From positions 1 through 64,000 of the forward strand of contig CAMBOI010000012.1 in the NCBI GenBank assembly GCA_945869265.1: DNA of 64,000 bases, read 5' to 3'. The notes beneath the pieces are model-generated. The model had not been told where the DNA came from. It saw nothing but the letters and a program-made list of their open reading frames with translations, and did not search any database. Positions within the stretch are counted from its first letter, which is position 1. Every line of letters begins with the position of its first letter. The translations under genes and the position numbers were made by a program. This document shows positions 1 to 7,851 of this stretch, piece after piece. This DNA comes from an uncultured Prevotella sp. (lineage in GTDB: Bacteria; Bacteroidota; Bacteroidia; Bacteroidales; Bacteroidaceae).

Positions 1-610
1 ACTTTTCCTTTGGCTTATACTCCGACCTCTTTATTGTAGCATACCACCATCCGTTTTTCTGCTGCTTGACAATCTGGTTTGACGAAAATCCAGAATTTGA
101 GATTATACCAGATGCAGGGATGATTCTGCCTGTCTCATTATTTGTATAGATGATATCTAAGAAGTGAAATCTCTCTGACATAAAGATGGTATCTTCATTG
201 ACGTAGTACTTAACATTGCCCCAATACTCCATCTCGCCAGTCTTCGCATTGATACAACGCTTAATGGCTGCGGTATCGTAAGGACTGTCCACACAAGATG
301 ATTCTGATGGAGCGGTAGTTGTCTCTCCAAAATAGTCCTCCTGATTGAGCCATAGGTGGCAGATGGTTAAAATGGCTAATCCGAATACGAGAAGTAGGAA
401 CTTCTTTATTCTTCTCTTGCCCTTTTCCTCTTCGGAATCATCATTAGACTCAATTTCTTGTTCATCTTCAGCCTTGATATTCTCAAGTTCATCGTCGATG
501 TCAAGGTCCAACTCTTCCTCTTCCGATTCAGTTTTGTCCCACTCTTCCACGTCCTTAAATATGTCATCAAGGAACTCTTCGATGTCTTTGCTGTTCTTGT
601 TTGTCTTCAT
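1..610 (-). CDS. Acidic single-pass membrane protein, C-terminus cut by window edge
   Basis: The frame is open from an ATG at 610 to the left edge of the window, so only about 203 residues are visible and the C-terminus is missing. Residues 1-60 are very acidic, with runs such as SEEEELDLDIDDELE. A basic patch (KGKRRIKK) is followed by one hydrophobic segment near residues 63-80 (FLLLVFGLAILTICHLW). The remaining part is polar and would lie outside the cytoplasm. I do not recognise a family. It starts 8 nt after the stop of the 60-residue gene upstream, so the two are probably co-transcribed from the promoter at 833-864. Confidence 0.6.
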   Translation of the reverse strand, partial: MKTNKNSKDIEEFLDDIFKDVEEWDKTESEEEELDLDIDDELENIKAEDEQEIESNDDSEEEKGKRRIKKFLLLVFGLAILTICHLWLNQEDYFGETTTAPSESSCVDSPYDTAAIKRCINAKTGEMEYWGNVKYYVNEDTIFMSERFHFLDIIYTNNETGRIIPASGIISNSGFSSNQIVKQQKNGWWYATIKRSEYKPKEK

Positions 611-618
611 TGTGATTT

Positions 619-801
619 TTATTTTATGTTAGTAAACTTCAGGACGGTAAAATTCGTGCCATCTGGCACACAGTTCTTTATTGCTTCAACGACATCATTA
701 TAAGAAGTAGAGACTACTTCAAGACTTTGTAAGTAATCGAGACAAGGCCCGAAATTGTATTTCTTGGTGAAATAACTGTAATGGACATTCTTGATTGTCA
801 T
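619..801 (-). CDS. Small hypothetical protein (60 aa)
   Basis: A 60-codon frame with an ATG at 801 and TAA at 619-621, placed directly downstream of a well-formed promoter and 8 nt before the acidic membrane protein gene. It has one predicted helical stretch (SLEVVSTSYNDVVEAIKNCV) and no signal peptide or known motif. The promoter and tight spacing support a real gene; the function is unknown. Confidence 0.45.
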   Translation of the reverse strand: MTIKNVHYSYFTKKYNFGPCLDYLQSLEVVSTSYNDVVEAIKNCVPDGTNFTVLKFTNIK

Positions 802-832
802 ATTGTTTGGGTATTTGAAATGAAACGTGGTG

Positions 833-864
833 CAAATTTACAGTGTTTCAAACACATACCCAAA
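833..864 (-). promoter_or_regulatory. Bacteroidetes promoter for the 801-1 gene pair
   Basis: On the minus strand TTTG (864-861), a 20-nt spacer and TAAATTTG (840-833) match the Bacteroidetes primary sigma consensus. The -33 box lies directly after the T-run of the terminator of the gene upstream. Confidence 0.7.
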
Positions 865-926
865 GAAAAAACTAATGGTGTGACGAGTGTACCATCATTA
901 GTTATGAATACATCTCGTCACACCAT
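865..926 (-). terminator. Intrinsic terminator after the LytTR gene
   Basis: Perfect 13-bp arms (875-887 and 914-926) enclose a 26-nt loop. Read on the minus strand the stem is followed by TTAGTTTTTTC. It lies just past the stop of the LytTR/FISUMP gene and before the next promoter. Confidence 0.7.
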
Positions 927-971
927 AATAAAAACAAAATCTTTATTTGTCAGTAGCGAATAACTACTTTA

Positions 972-2042
972 TCATTCTCCCTCGACACCCATAGTTACGG
1001 GACGAAGCGCCGCTTCAAAATGAGGCTCATATGTTTGGAAAGTACACGTGATGTGTCCTTCCTTGATAGTAAAAGGCTTCCCCATCTCCTTACCCAATAA
1101 TGCAACCTCAATGTTAAAAAACTCATCAGGGATGTTGACTGCCCATGGACCATGATTTTCATGAACATCGCGAGTCCAATAAAATGTTTCGCTTGGCCTA
1201 TCTCTGCTAATTCTCAAGAAAATGCGATTACCATTCTTACCCTCAAGTAAAATTCCTTTAATAGCATTTTCGTGATCGAAGGTAAAACAATATGTCCCTT
1301 TGCAATAAGTAAATAACTCTCCAAAATCCTCCTTTGATGGAATGTGCCATCCGCCTTTCAATGTCATGTGTACGGCATCCATGCTTGGTTTCATTTCTGA
1401 CTTGTTGAAGTGATAGCGAGGTTCACCGTCCTTGCCGTATCTTACATCGTAGTGAGGATATGACGATTTCCTTAAGTCATTAGTCCATTTGCGTACACCC
1501 CACTGACGACCAGCGCCCCATTTACCAGGGTTCTCTCCTTTGAAGTTGCAAGCAGCCCACTTCAAGCCACTTGGCAAACCTAAATCTACATACTCCACTC
1601 CATTTTCATATGTTTTAGCCCCAGAATTCAATTGGTCTAATGGCAAGAGCAACTGCATAAGGAATGTATCTGCGCAGAGGACACCTCGCTTGTTGCACTT
1701 TACAAGGAAATCTTTGGCATCCTTGATTGCAGTCTTTGAAAGAGAAATAGGTGAAGAACAACCTTCCAACTGTATCTCTGCGTCTTTGTAGTTTATAGCA
1801 GTCACTTTATCAAAATTGATGATATGCTTGCGTCCAACCATTGCAAGGTGATGAACTTCAAATCCTCCGTTTTGATTAATCAACTCCATAGCATTGGTAA
1901 GTGTCATACGGACGTTCTTTACTACAGTATTTACAAGATAGAAATCTACATAATTCTGTTCGACTTCCAAGAACTTGATGTCTGACAGAGCAATAAAGTA
2001 CTCGTCCTTGACATTAGTAATGTGAATGGTAAGTGGTTCCAT
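972..2042 (-). CDS. LytTR DNA-binding domain fused to a FISUMP-type domain
   Basis: A 356-residue protein with no signal peptide. Residues about 10-115 match a LytTR domain: alternating strands, a FEVHHLAMVGRKHIINFDKV segment corresponding to the conserved 'F.RVHRSYIVN...I' region, and a final basic helix. From residue 151 the text YVDLGLPSGLKWAACNF is the hallmark opening of the Fibrobacter succinogenes major paralogous (FISUMP) domain, common in Bacteroidetes surface proteins, and GGWHIPSKEDFGEL follows near residue 230. LytTR domains normally sit on response regulators, so this architecture suggests a one-component regulator in which the C-terminal domain senses or binds something. A -7 box TACCTTTG at 2080-2073 precedes the ATG. 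Own terminator at 865-926. The function of the fusion is inference. Confidence 0.75.
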   Translation of the reverse strand: MEPLTIHITNVKDEYFIALSDIKFLEVEQNYVDFYLVNTVVKNVRMTLTNAMELINQNGGFEVHHLAMVGRKHIINFDKVTAINYKDAEIQLEGCSSPISLSKTAIKDAKDFLVKCNKRGVLCADTFLMQLLLPLDQLNSGAKTYENGVEYVDLGLPSGLKWAACNFKGENPGKWGAGRQWGVRKWTNDLRKSSYPHYDVRYGKDGEPRYHFNKSEMKPSMDAVHMTLKGGWHIPSKEDFGELFTYCKGTYCFTFDHENAIKGILLEGKNGNRIFLRISRDRPSETFYWTRDVHENHGPWAVNIPDEFFNIEVALLGKEMGKPFTIKEGHITCTFQTYEPHFEAALRPVTMGVEGE

Positions 2043-2156
2043 ATATTTGTTGTTTTGATGTTAAACGTGGTGCAAAGGTAATCAATTTTTTATAACTTTG
2101 TGCAGATAGAAATGACATAGGGATGAATCTACCTTTGTCTGCAATGAACTTATTTC

Positions 2157-3368
2157 CTATAACAACCCAAGTGCTCTTTTATAGTCTTTTGGTTCGTAAG
2201 CAATGGAATCATTGATGTTTCCATTAGAGAAATATTTTTCAAACCATTCGTTGAGTTGAAGGCTATCTTTATGCGTCTTTGCTTCGCGCCAATCTTGCCA
2301 TTTTGCACCAACTTCCAATTGCTTTAAGCCGAAACGACATGCAGGAGACCAAGTTTCCTGCACAATCTTCTTTGCAACAGGATAATCATCGGGTGCAACC
2401 GTTTTAATGCAGTTCAACATAAACGCTGTAGCAATAGATTCCTCCATTGTTACTTCTGCAATGTTATCGCTCTCAAGTGTTAGATAGGCTAAGTACTTAA
2501 CGGAGTGTTTATCAAGATGCAGAATGCCATCCTCTAAAACAAAGCCATTATCCATTAAGAAATGAGCACATTCGTAGAAATAAAGCATTGCAATAGCCAA
2601 GTATATGCGATATTGAAACAACTCTTTATGACTTAGCAAAAGTTTAATGTCTATTAATATCTTAGAATTAGTATATGATGATTTAGCATCTTCAAAGCCA
2701 GAATCAATATATTTCCTGTTAGGTTCTAATATACTTGGATATATTGGGTGTGGCATATAGAATGGAGACTTTTGGGGTAAACCTATCTCATATTTAAGAG
2801 GGATTGCGTTATGTTGTTCTTCTCCAACAGAAACCTTTTGTCCTATAGACTTAAAGGCATCTTCAGATACCCTATTGAGGTAAAATACGACATTCTCAGG
2901 AATATAAAAATCTTTAGAGGAAATTTCTTTCCATTGACAAGGCTTTCTTTCACGAATATTAGTAAGAGCATCCTTAAATTGCTGAATATCCAAGTTTTGA
3001 TGCTTTGTAATATACTGTTCAAAATAGACTTCTTCGTGTTGACTTGTCATTGTTATTCGTATGACACCATCGCTACCGTTACTAAGCAATTCGTTAAACC
3101 GCTTACAAAGATATTTCCCGATTCTCTCATTAATTTTATTGGATTTCCCTATAAACCCAAGTATAAACATCTTACAATCAGGCTTGTAAAGGAACGAATC
3201 TCGTAGAACATAATCTAAATCATCATAGATGTCTTCTATCATATAGTCCCAATTATCAATATTGCCGTAAATTTTCTGAAACTGTAATGCTGCCACATAT
3301 TCTGTGGGAACAGGGATTCGCATGTCAATGTCTGGAGAGCCATAGTCTTCGTCATCAATATCTTCCAT
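2157..3368 (-). CDS. Hypothetical protein (403 aa) downstream of a structured leader RNA
   Basis: The ATG at 3368 begins MEDIDDEDYG and 403 residues follow. I recognise no family. The N-terminus is acidic, there is no signal peptide, and a helical hydrophobic segment (YRIYLAIAMLYFYECAHFL, around residue 260) lies within an otherwise soluble-looking protein, so it may be a buried helix rather than a membrane span. Several tyrosine/aspartate-rich stretches are present. It is preceded on the same strand by a probable RNA with its own promoter and terminator (3453-3644), so expression may depend on read-through. Confidence 0.6.
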   Translation of the reverse strand: MEDIDDEDYGSPDIDMRIPVPTEYVAALQFQKIYGNIDNWDYMIEDIYDDLDYVLRDSFLYKPDCKMFILGFIGKSNKINERIGKYLCKRFNELLSNGSDGVIRITMTSQHEEVYFEQYITKHQNLDIQQFKDALTNIRERKPCQWKEISSKDFYIPENVVFYLNRVSEDAFKSIGQKVSVGEEQHNAIPLKYEIGLPQKSPFYMPHPIYPSILEPNRKYIDSGFEDAKSSYTNSKILIDIKLLLSHKELFQYRIYLAIAMLYFYECAHFLMDNGFVLEDGILHLDKHSVKYLAYLTLESDNIAEVTMEESIATAFMLNCIKTVAPDDYPVAKKIVQETWSPACRFGLKQLEVGAKWQDWREAKTHKDSLQLNEWFEKYFSNGNINDSIAYEPKDYKRALGLL

Positions 3369-3452
3369 TTTCGGTACTGTTTACGTCTCATTGCCCCTAA
3401 CAAGACTTGTTTGTAATATTGAACCAAGCGCACTCGTTAAAAATGCGGACAT

Positions 3453-3644
3453 AAAAAAGTGTGGGGCGTCTTACCGTTGCTTGTTGTTCGATTGATTAGT
3501 ATCTGAGTGTTCCAAGTTCAGAGTTGTGACGAACAATCAAGCGTAGATAATACACTTTCCTATGTCTCCTCGTATTAAGGTATTCCTTGCAACGAGGATT
3601 CGCATCAATGATGCATAAATGCACATCTTTGCGATGCAAAGTTA
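3453..3644 (-). ncRNA. Candidate structured leader or small RNA with its own terminator
   Basis: The minus strand carries a -7 box TAACTTTG (3644-3637), set inside a CTTTGC-GAT-GCAAAG palindrome (3627-3641), then about 180 nt of hairpin-rich sequence and a terminator. One hairpin pairs CCTCGT with ACGAGG (around 3566-3597). A second pairs GCTTGATTGTTCG (3542-3530) with CGAACAACAAGC (3490-3479). An outer stem pairs AAAGTGT with ACACTTT, followed by a T-run at 3458-3453. No good reading frame is visible. The -33 box is poor. It could be a free sRNA or an attenuating leader for the 2157-3368 gene. Confidence 0.45.
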
Positions 3645-3716
3645 ATCAAAAAAATCAAAATCCAGCGTGTGAAAGTGCGCATTTATTGTTAAAAAAACAA
3701 AATTTTTATGGAAAAA

Positions 3717-3748
3717 CTTGCTTTTTTAGTCATTTTATCGTAATTTTG
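3717..3748 (+). promoter_or_regulatory. Promoter of the kinase-LRR gene
   Basis: CTTG (3717-3720), a 20-nt spacer and TAATTTTG (3741-3748) fit the Bacteroidetes consensus with one mismatch in the -33 box. The start codon follows 88 nt downstream. Confidence 0.6.
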
Positions 3749-3836
3749 CCACCGTAAGATTTTCTACATCTTATCACAATAAGGCTATATGCCGAAGGTG
3801 TAGATTATCCTAAAAGAAACAAAAAAACAACAAAAT

Positions 3837-6179
3837 ATGAAGTATCCTCTAATTTCTGAATACATAGAAGCCATACGTACCGCAGAGGACAATATGGCAA
3901 CGTTAAACAATCTGCGTCCAGTATTGGATGACAAAGGACGTCCTGTGATGTCGTCAGGCAACTTTGCTGTGGTGTTCAAGATGAAGAGCGTTGACACTGG
4001 TCGTTGTTATGCTATTAAGTGCTTTATCAAAGATCAGGAAGGCCGTGCTGAGGCGTATCAACGGATTTCTGAGGAGTTGGAATTCGTTTCTTCTCCTTAT
4101 CTCCTGCATGTTCAGTATCTAGAGAATGAACTGTCTGTTGATACCACACAAACTGATCAAAAAGAATTCCCTGTTCTGAAGATGGAATGGATGGAAGGAA
4201 AGCCTCTGGATGCATATCTGCGTGAGAACATACATGATAGTTATGCTTTGGAGATGCTGACCTATAGGTTCTGTCGAATGGGTGCATTCCTTCTTTCTCA
4301 GCCTTTTGCTCATGGAGATCTGATACCGGCCAATATCCTTGTGCGTGAGAATGGCGAATTGGCATTGGTCGATTATGATGGAATGTTCGTACCTTCGATG
4401 GAAGGACAGAAAGCTCGTGAACTTGGTAGCCCAGACTTCCGTCATCCTCTGCGTGACGAGAATCAGTTTGATAGCCATATCGATGACTTTGCCATTGCAA
4501 GCATAGCATTGTCTTTGAAGGCTATTGCTCTTGAACCAACACTATTGGAGAAATATGGAGCAGCAGATCGCTTGCTGTTCTCAGCTGAAGACTATAGAAA
4601 TCTTGGAGAGTCCAATGTCTTGAAGGCTTTAGTCTCATTATCATCCGATACCACTTTGGCATCCCTGCTTTCCGCTTTTCTTTTGGCATCTGCAAAGAAT
4701 AATCTTTCTATGTTATCCTTCCACTTGTTTTCGATTGCCAAACCAGAGAAAAAGCAAATAGAACTTAGTACAGAAGTTACGGAAGAGGACTTGGCTAATG
4801 CTGTTGAAGATGAATTTGGTGTAAAGTATAGTAAGGACGGACTTAGACTGCTTACATCCTATTACATTGAAAACTATGTAGTCAAAGCAGGAACAAGAGT
4901 TGTTTGTGATAAAGCTTTCAGTGGATGCAGTGGCCTCACCTCAGTCACGATTCCTAATACTGTGACAAGTATTGGAAATGGGGCTTTCGCAGATTGCCGC
5001 AGCCTCACCTCAGTCACGATTCCTAATTCTGTGACAAGTATTGGAGAAAGTGCTTTTAGGGGATGCCGCAGCCTCACCTCCGTCACGATTCCTAATTCTG
5101 TGACAAGTATTGGAAATGAGGCTTTCAAAGATTGCAGTGGCCTCACCTCCGTCACGATTCCTAATTCTGTGACAAGTATTGGAGAAAGTGCTTTCTATGA
5201 ATGCCGCAGCCTCACCTCCGTCACGATTCCTAATTCTGTGACAAGTATTGGACGTGAGGCTTTCGGTGGATGCAGTGGCCTCACCTCCGTCACGATTCCT
5301 AATTCTGTGACAAGTATTGGAGGTTGGGCTTTCGAAGATTGCAGCGGAATTACACATCCAATTATTGTAAACGATATGTTTGTCTTTTTGCCAAATGGTT
5401 ACAAAGATTATTCTATACCTGAAAATATATCAATAATAATTGAAGGAGCTTTCAGTGGATGCAGTGGCCTCACCTCTGTCACAATACCTAATTCTGTGAC
5501 AAGTATTGAAGAATGTGCTTTCTGGGATTGCAGCAGCCTCACCTCCGTCACGATTCCTAATTCTGTGACAAGTATTGGAGTTGGTACTTTCAGTGGATGC
5601 AGTGGTCTCACCTCAGTCACGATTCCTAATTCTGTGTCAAGTATTGAAAAAGGGGCATTCTCCCGTTGCAGTGGTCTCACCTCCGTCACGATTCCTAATT
5701 CTATGAAAAGTATTGAATACAGTGCTTTCAGGGGATGCAGCAGCCTCACCTCCGTCACAATACCTAATTCTGTGACAAGTATTGGAGACTTTGCTTTCGA
5801 AGATTGCAGTGGTCTCACCTCCGTCACGATTCCTAATTCTGTGACAAGTATTGGAGATTGGGCTTTCAAAGATTGCAGCAGCCTCACCTCCGTCACGATT
5901 CCTAATTCTGTGACAAGTATTGGAGATGGTACTTTCAGTGGATGCAGTGGTCTCACCTCGGTCACGATTCCTAATTCTGTGACAAGTATTGGAGATTGGG
6001 CTTTCTACGAATGCAGTGGCCTCACCTCGGTCACGATTCCTAATTCTGTGACAAGTATTGGATATGGGGCTTTCGTTAATTGTAGTTCTCTTCAATCTAT
6101 AATTATCCCTTCAGGTACTAAACAAAAGTTTGCTAGATTGCTCCCGGACAATATAGTAGATAAACTCGTAGAACAATGA
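3837..6179 (+). CDS. Kinase-like domain fused to BspA-type leucine-rich repeats
   Basis: A 780-residue protein without signal peptide. Residues about 30-230 resemble a eukaryotic-type protein kinase: glycine-loop SGNFAVVF (40-47), AIK lysine (K61), catalytic-loop HGDLIPANILV (159-169), and VDYDG (178-182) in place of DFG. Key Lys, Asp and Asn are present, so activity is possible, though HGD replaces HRD. From residue 361 come 15 near-identical 23-residue repeats of the type CSGLTSVTIPNSVTSIG, typical of BspA/LRR_5 proteins, interrupted once after the sixth copy by a degenerate unit (residues 499-538, YKDYSIPENISIIIEG). BspA proteins are normally secreted; this one appears cytoplasmic. The stop overlaps the next ATG (ATGA). 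Role unknown; a signalling or conflict function is inference. Confidence 0.8.
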   Translation: MKYPLISEYIEAIRTAEDNMATLNNLRPVLDDKGRPVMSSGNFAVVFKMKSVDTGRCYAIKCFIKDQEGRAEAYQRISEELEFVSSPYLLHVQYLENELSVDTTQTDQKEFPVLKMEWMEGKPLDAYLRENIHDSYALEMLTYRFCRMGAFLLSQPFAHGDLIPANILVRENGELALVDYDGMFVPSMEGQKARELGSPDFRHPLRDENQFDSHIDDFAIASIALSLKAIALEPTLLEKYGAADRLLFSAEDYRNLGESNVLKALVSLSSDTTLASLLSAFLLASAKNNLSMLSFHLFSIAKPEKKQIELSTEVTEEDLANAVEDEFGVKYSKDGLRLLTSYYIENYVVKAGTRVVCDKAFSGCSGLTSVTIPNTVTSIGNGAFADCRSLTSVTIPNSVTSIGESAFRGCRSLTSVTIPNSVTSIGNEAFKDCSGLTSVTIPNSVTSIGESAFYECRSLTSVTIPNSVTSIGREAFGGCSGLTSVTIPNSVTSIGGWAFEDCSGITHPIIVNDMFVFLPNGYKDYSIPENISIIIEGAFSGCSGLTSVTIPNSVTSIEECAFWDCSSLTSVTIPNSVTSIGVGTFSGCSGLTSVTIPNSVSSIEKGAFSRCSGLTSVTIPNSMKSIEYSAFRGCSSLTSVTIPNSVTSIGDFAFEDCSGLTSVTIPNSVTSIGDWAFKDCSSLTSVTIPNSVTSIGDGTFSGCSGLTSVTIPNSVTSIGDWAFYECSGLTSVTIPNSVTSIGYGAFVNCSSLQSIIIPSGTKQKFARLLPDNIVDKLVEQ
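4914..6090 (+). repeat. 69-bp tandem repeats encoding the LRR array
   Basis: Fifteen copies of a 69-bp unit, each containing the phrase gtcacgattcctaattctgtg with few changes, in two blocks of six and nine separated by one divergent unit at about 5337-5448. The high DNA identity, not only protein identity, implies recent duplication or gene conversion, so copy number may vary between strains. Confidence 0.9.
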
Positions 6180-6438
6180 TTATCATAGAATCAAAACGAA
6201 AAAAGCAGGAGAATATTCTGAAGAAATATCCAGGTGCTGTGATAGTGGATGTGACAAGTAAGGCACTGACGGGATTGTAAAGTTGAGTCCGTTCTATCCG
6301 CATGGTGATATTCCTGTGCCATTCAGTCAAGGATATACAGCTACTTGGGGAGTCAGAGAGACAGGTACATTGGTTCACTCTTTCTGGCAGCCTTTGTTGC
6401 CTGTTCTTTCTGTTAAAAAAGGTTGGGTCATACTATAA
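6176..6438 (+). pseudogene. Frameshifted remnant of a small conserved gene
   Basis: An ATG overlapping the stop of the kinase-LRR gene opens MIIIESKRKKQENILKKY and runs 34 codons to TAA at 6278-6280. The next frame, entered at 6266-6270 as if one base were missing after GCA, continues DGIVKLSPFYPHGDIPVPFS without a stop to 6436-6438. Together they give one sensible protein resembling a Bacteroidetes family I associate from memory with the name DUF6939 (not verified). The last 30 residues no longer look like that family, so the 3' end may also have been replaced. A sequencing error could explain the frameshift. Confidence 0.5.
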
Positions 6439-6455
6439 GTCTATGAAAATGCAAG

Positions 6456-6492
6456 TTATAGATTAGCAATATAGCGAAATGCTAATCTATAA
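6456..6492 (-). terminator. Hairpin overlapping the NADAR stop codon
   Basis: Perfect 13-bp arms (6456-6468 and 6480-6492) with an 11-nt loop. On the minus strand it includes the TAG stop of the NADAR gene and is followed by a short weak T-run, so it is a plausible terminator or mRNA 3' end stabiliser. Confidence 0.45.
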
Positions 6493-7059
6493 TTGATTGG
6501 GTAGATGGTATACAAGACCACCGTTATCTCGTAGTTCCATCAGAAGACGCCCCATTAAGTTAGAGCCTACAAATATGTTATCTACCAGAACAACTCCCCA
6601 CGTATCAGCGTCTTTTATTCTTCCTGTTCTTGTTGTCTTGCGACTTGTTTCATCTTCTACAATAATCTTGCCCTTGCTAAGTGTTAGAGCATCCCTAAAA
6701 TCGTCTGATTGTTCATACTTTAATTGAAGGCAGAACTTCATCACATCAAGAACTATTGCTCCCCAATCTTCTCGACGGTGCGTCTTTTCCCAATGCTTTG
6801 CTGTCATCTTCGGATTGTTGGATACATATACCGCATTTCTTGTTTCTTCATCCACAAACTTTAGACATTGAAACAATTGCTCAGAACTCTTGTATTCAAC
6901 ACCATTATATGTAATAGGAGTATTTGCAAAGTTGCTGAAGATGCCCCATTGGTCAGCCACCTTGTTGAATGCCACACACATATCCTTAGGATATTGATGC
7001 ATAGAGTAATACTCAGGGTAGTATTCTTTTATGAATGGTGCAATACTGTAAAAACTCAT
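6487..7059 (-). CDS. NADAR-domain protein, probable antitoxin
   Basis: A 190-residue protein. Residues about 27-180 match the NADAR (YbiA/DUF1768) fold: FNKVADQWGIFSNFANTPIT, then YKSSEQLFQCLKF with the conserved glutamate, then WEKTHRREDWGAIVLDVM and the C-terminal WGVVLVDNIFVGSNLMGRLL. Known members are N-glycosidases acting on riboflavin intermediates or ADP-ribosyl guanine. The ATG overlaps the stop of the ADP-ribosyltransferase-like gene by 4 nt, which implies translational coupling. In that setting the likely role, by inference, is removing the ADP-ribose added by its neighbour. Confidence 0.8.
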   Translation of the reverse strand: MSFYSIAPFIKEYYPEYYSMHQYPKDMCVAFNKVADQWGIFSNFANTPITYNGVEYKSSEQLFQCLKFVDEETRNAVYVSNNPKMTAKHWEKTHRREDWGAIVLDVMKFCLQLKYEQSDDFRDALTLSKGKIIVEDETSRKTTRTGRIKDADTWGVVLVDNIFVGSNLMGRLLMELRDNGGLVYHLPNQL

Positions 7060-7610
7060 TGGTTTATCGCGTTATTGATGACTAATTTTTCAGAACCTTC
7101 AATTAACCGTTTCTTTTCATCAAGCAGTACTTCTTCGATTTTAAGTATCTTGATTTTCTTTTCATCAAGAACCGCCATATTATCACCTAACATAAGATTT
7201 CTCCAACTGTAAGGCCAGCATATAAGTTCGACGCCTATGGTCAGCAGAAAGGACGATGCCGCAGACTCACTTCCCAAGGATGTTGCGAGAAACTTCCTGA
7301 ATAACTTGCCATCGCTTATTGCCGATGTGGGTATCGTCTGTTGCAACTTGCATTCAGCAAGAGAAATGATTTGTTTGCTTACAGGTTGCTTGAATGCAAT
7401 ATGGTTGTCTTCTGTCTTTTCTGGCACGTTTAACGTATAGACATAGTAATTAGTCGCTGAAGTATTTACTCCAGCATAATGTGCCGCAGATTTATAACTC
7501 GACGTAACGTATATCCCATAGCCGAACTTGTTCTTCCCATCACCCTCAAGTGAGTGGGTTAAGTCAAATTGGGAAAATAAACGAGGTGAACCGTGATAGA
7601 ATATAGCCAT
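7056..7610 (-). CDS. ADP-ribosyltransferase-like toxin candidate
   Basis: I chose the ATG at 7610 (MAIFYHGSPRLFSQFD), 4 nt after the stop of the XRE gene; an ATG at 7625 would overlap it. The protein has 184 residues. FYHGS near residue 4 supplies the first conserved His of an ADP-ribosyltransferase fold, and KFGYGIYVTSSYKSAAHYA (about 28-46) matches the second strand-helix motif. GDNMAVLDEKKIKIL near the C-terminus sits where the third motif is expected. The set resembles DUF3990-type or PARP-like transferases, but I cannot assign the catalytic glutamate with certainty. Middle gene of the XRE-ART-NADAR operon. A nucleic-acid or protein ADP-ribosylating toxin is the likely role, by context. 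Confidence 0.65.
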   Translation of the reverse strand: MAIFYHGSPRLFSQFDLTHSLEGDGKNKFGYGIYVTSSYKSAAHYAGVNTSATNYYVYTLNVPEKTEDNHIAFKQPVSKQIISLAECKLQQTIPTSAISDGKLFRKFLATSLGSESAASSFLLTIGVELICWPYSWRNLMLGDNMAVLDEKKIKILKIEEVLLDEKKRLIEGSEKLVINNAINQ

Positions 7611-7614
7611 AAAC

Positions 7615-7821
7615 TTATATATCACATTTAGATGGTTGAAGAAGTTCTCTTATATCCACTTCAAGAGCATTAGCAATCTTCAGTAGTGTTTCGAGATTCG
7701 GTTGTTGGCGATTTGTAACCCATCTGCTCACTTGTGATGGGTCAACAGATAGACTTTCTGCAAGGAATTTGTTAGTGCGATTCTTTTCCGCAAGTACGAC
7801 CTTGATTCTGTTAATATTCAT
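7615..7821 (-). CDS. XRE-family helix-turn-helix regulator
   Basis: Starting at the ATG at 7821 the protein has 68 residues and is almost entirely an HTH_3 domain: NKFLAESLSVDPSQVSRWVT is the helix-turn-helix, followed by NLETLLKIANALEVDIRELL. An upstream in-frame ATG at 7854 lies inside the -7 region, so it cannot be used from that promoter. First gene of the operon; expected to repress its own promoter like other antitoxin-linked XRE proteins. Confidence 0.8.
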   Translation of the reverse strand: MNINRIKVVLAEKNRTNKFLAESLSVDPSQVSRWVTNRQQPNLETLLKIANALEVDIRELLQPSKCDI

Positions 7822-7851
7822 AATGTTCCAAGTTATTCTTGAGTGTGGTTG

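Noticed and set aside
13..703. Plus-strand frames at 345-632 and 458-703
   Set aside because: They are antisense to the acidic membrane protein; their Ser/Phe-rich text is the reverse reading of Glu/Asp/Lys codons.
4914..6090. Regular repeats considered as a CRISPR array
   Set aside because: The 69-bp units are in frame with the LRR protein, there are no unique spacers and no cas genes nearby. No CRISPR array was found elsewhere in the window.
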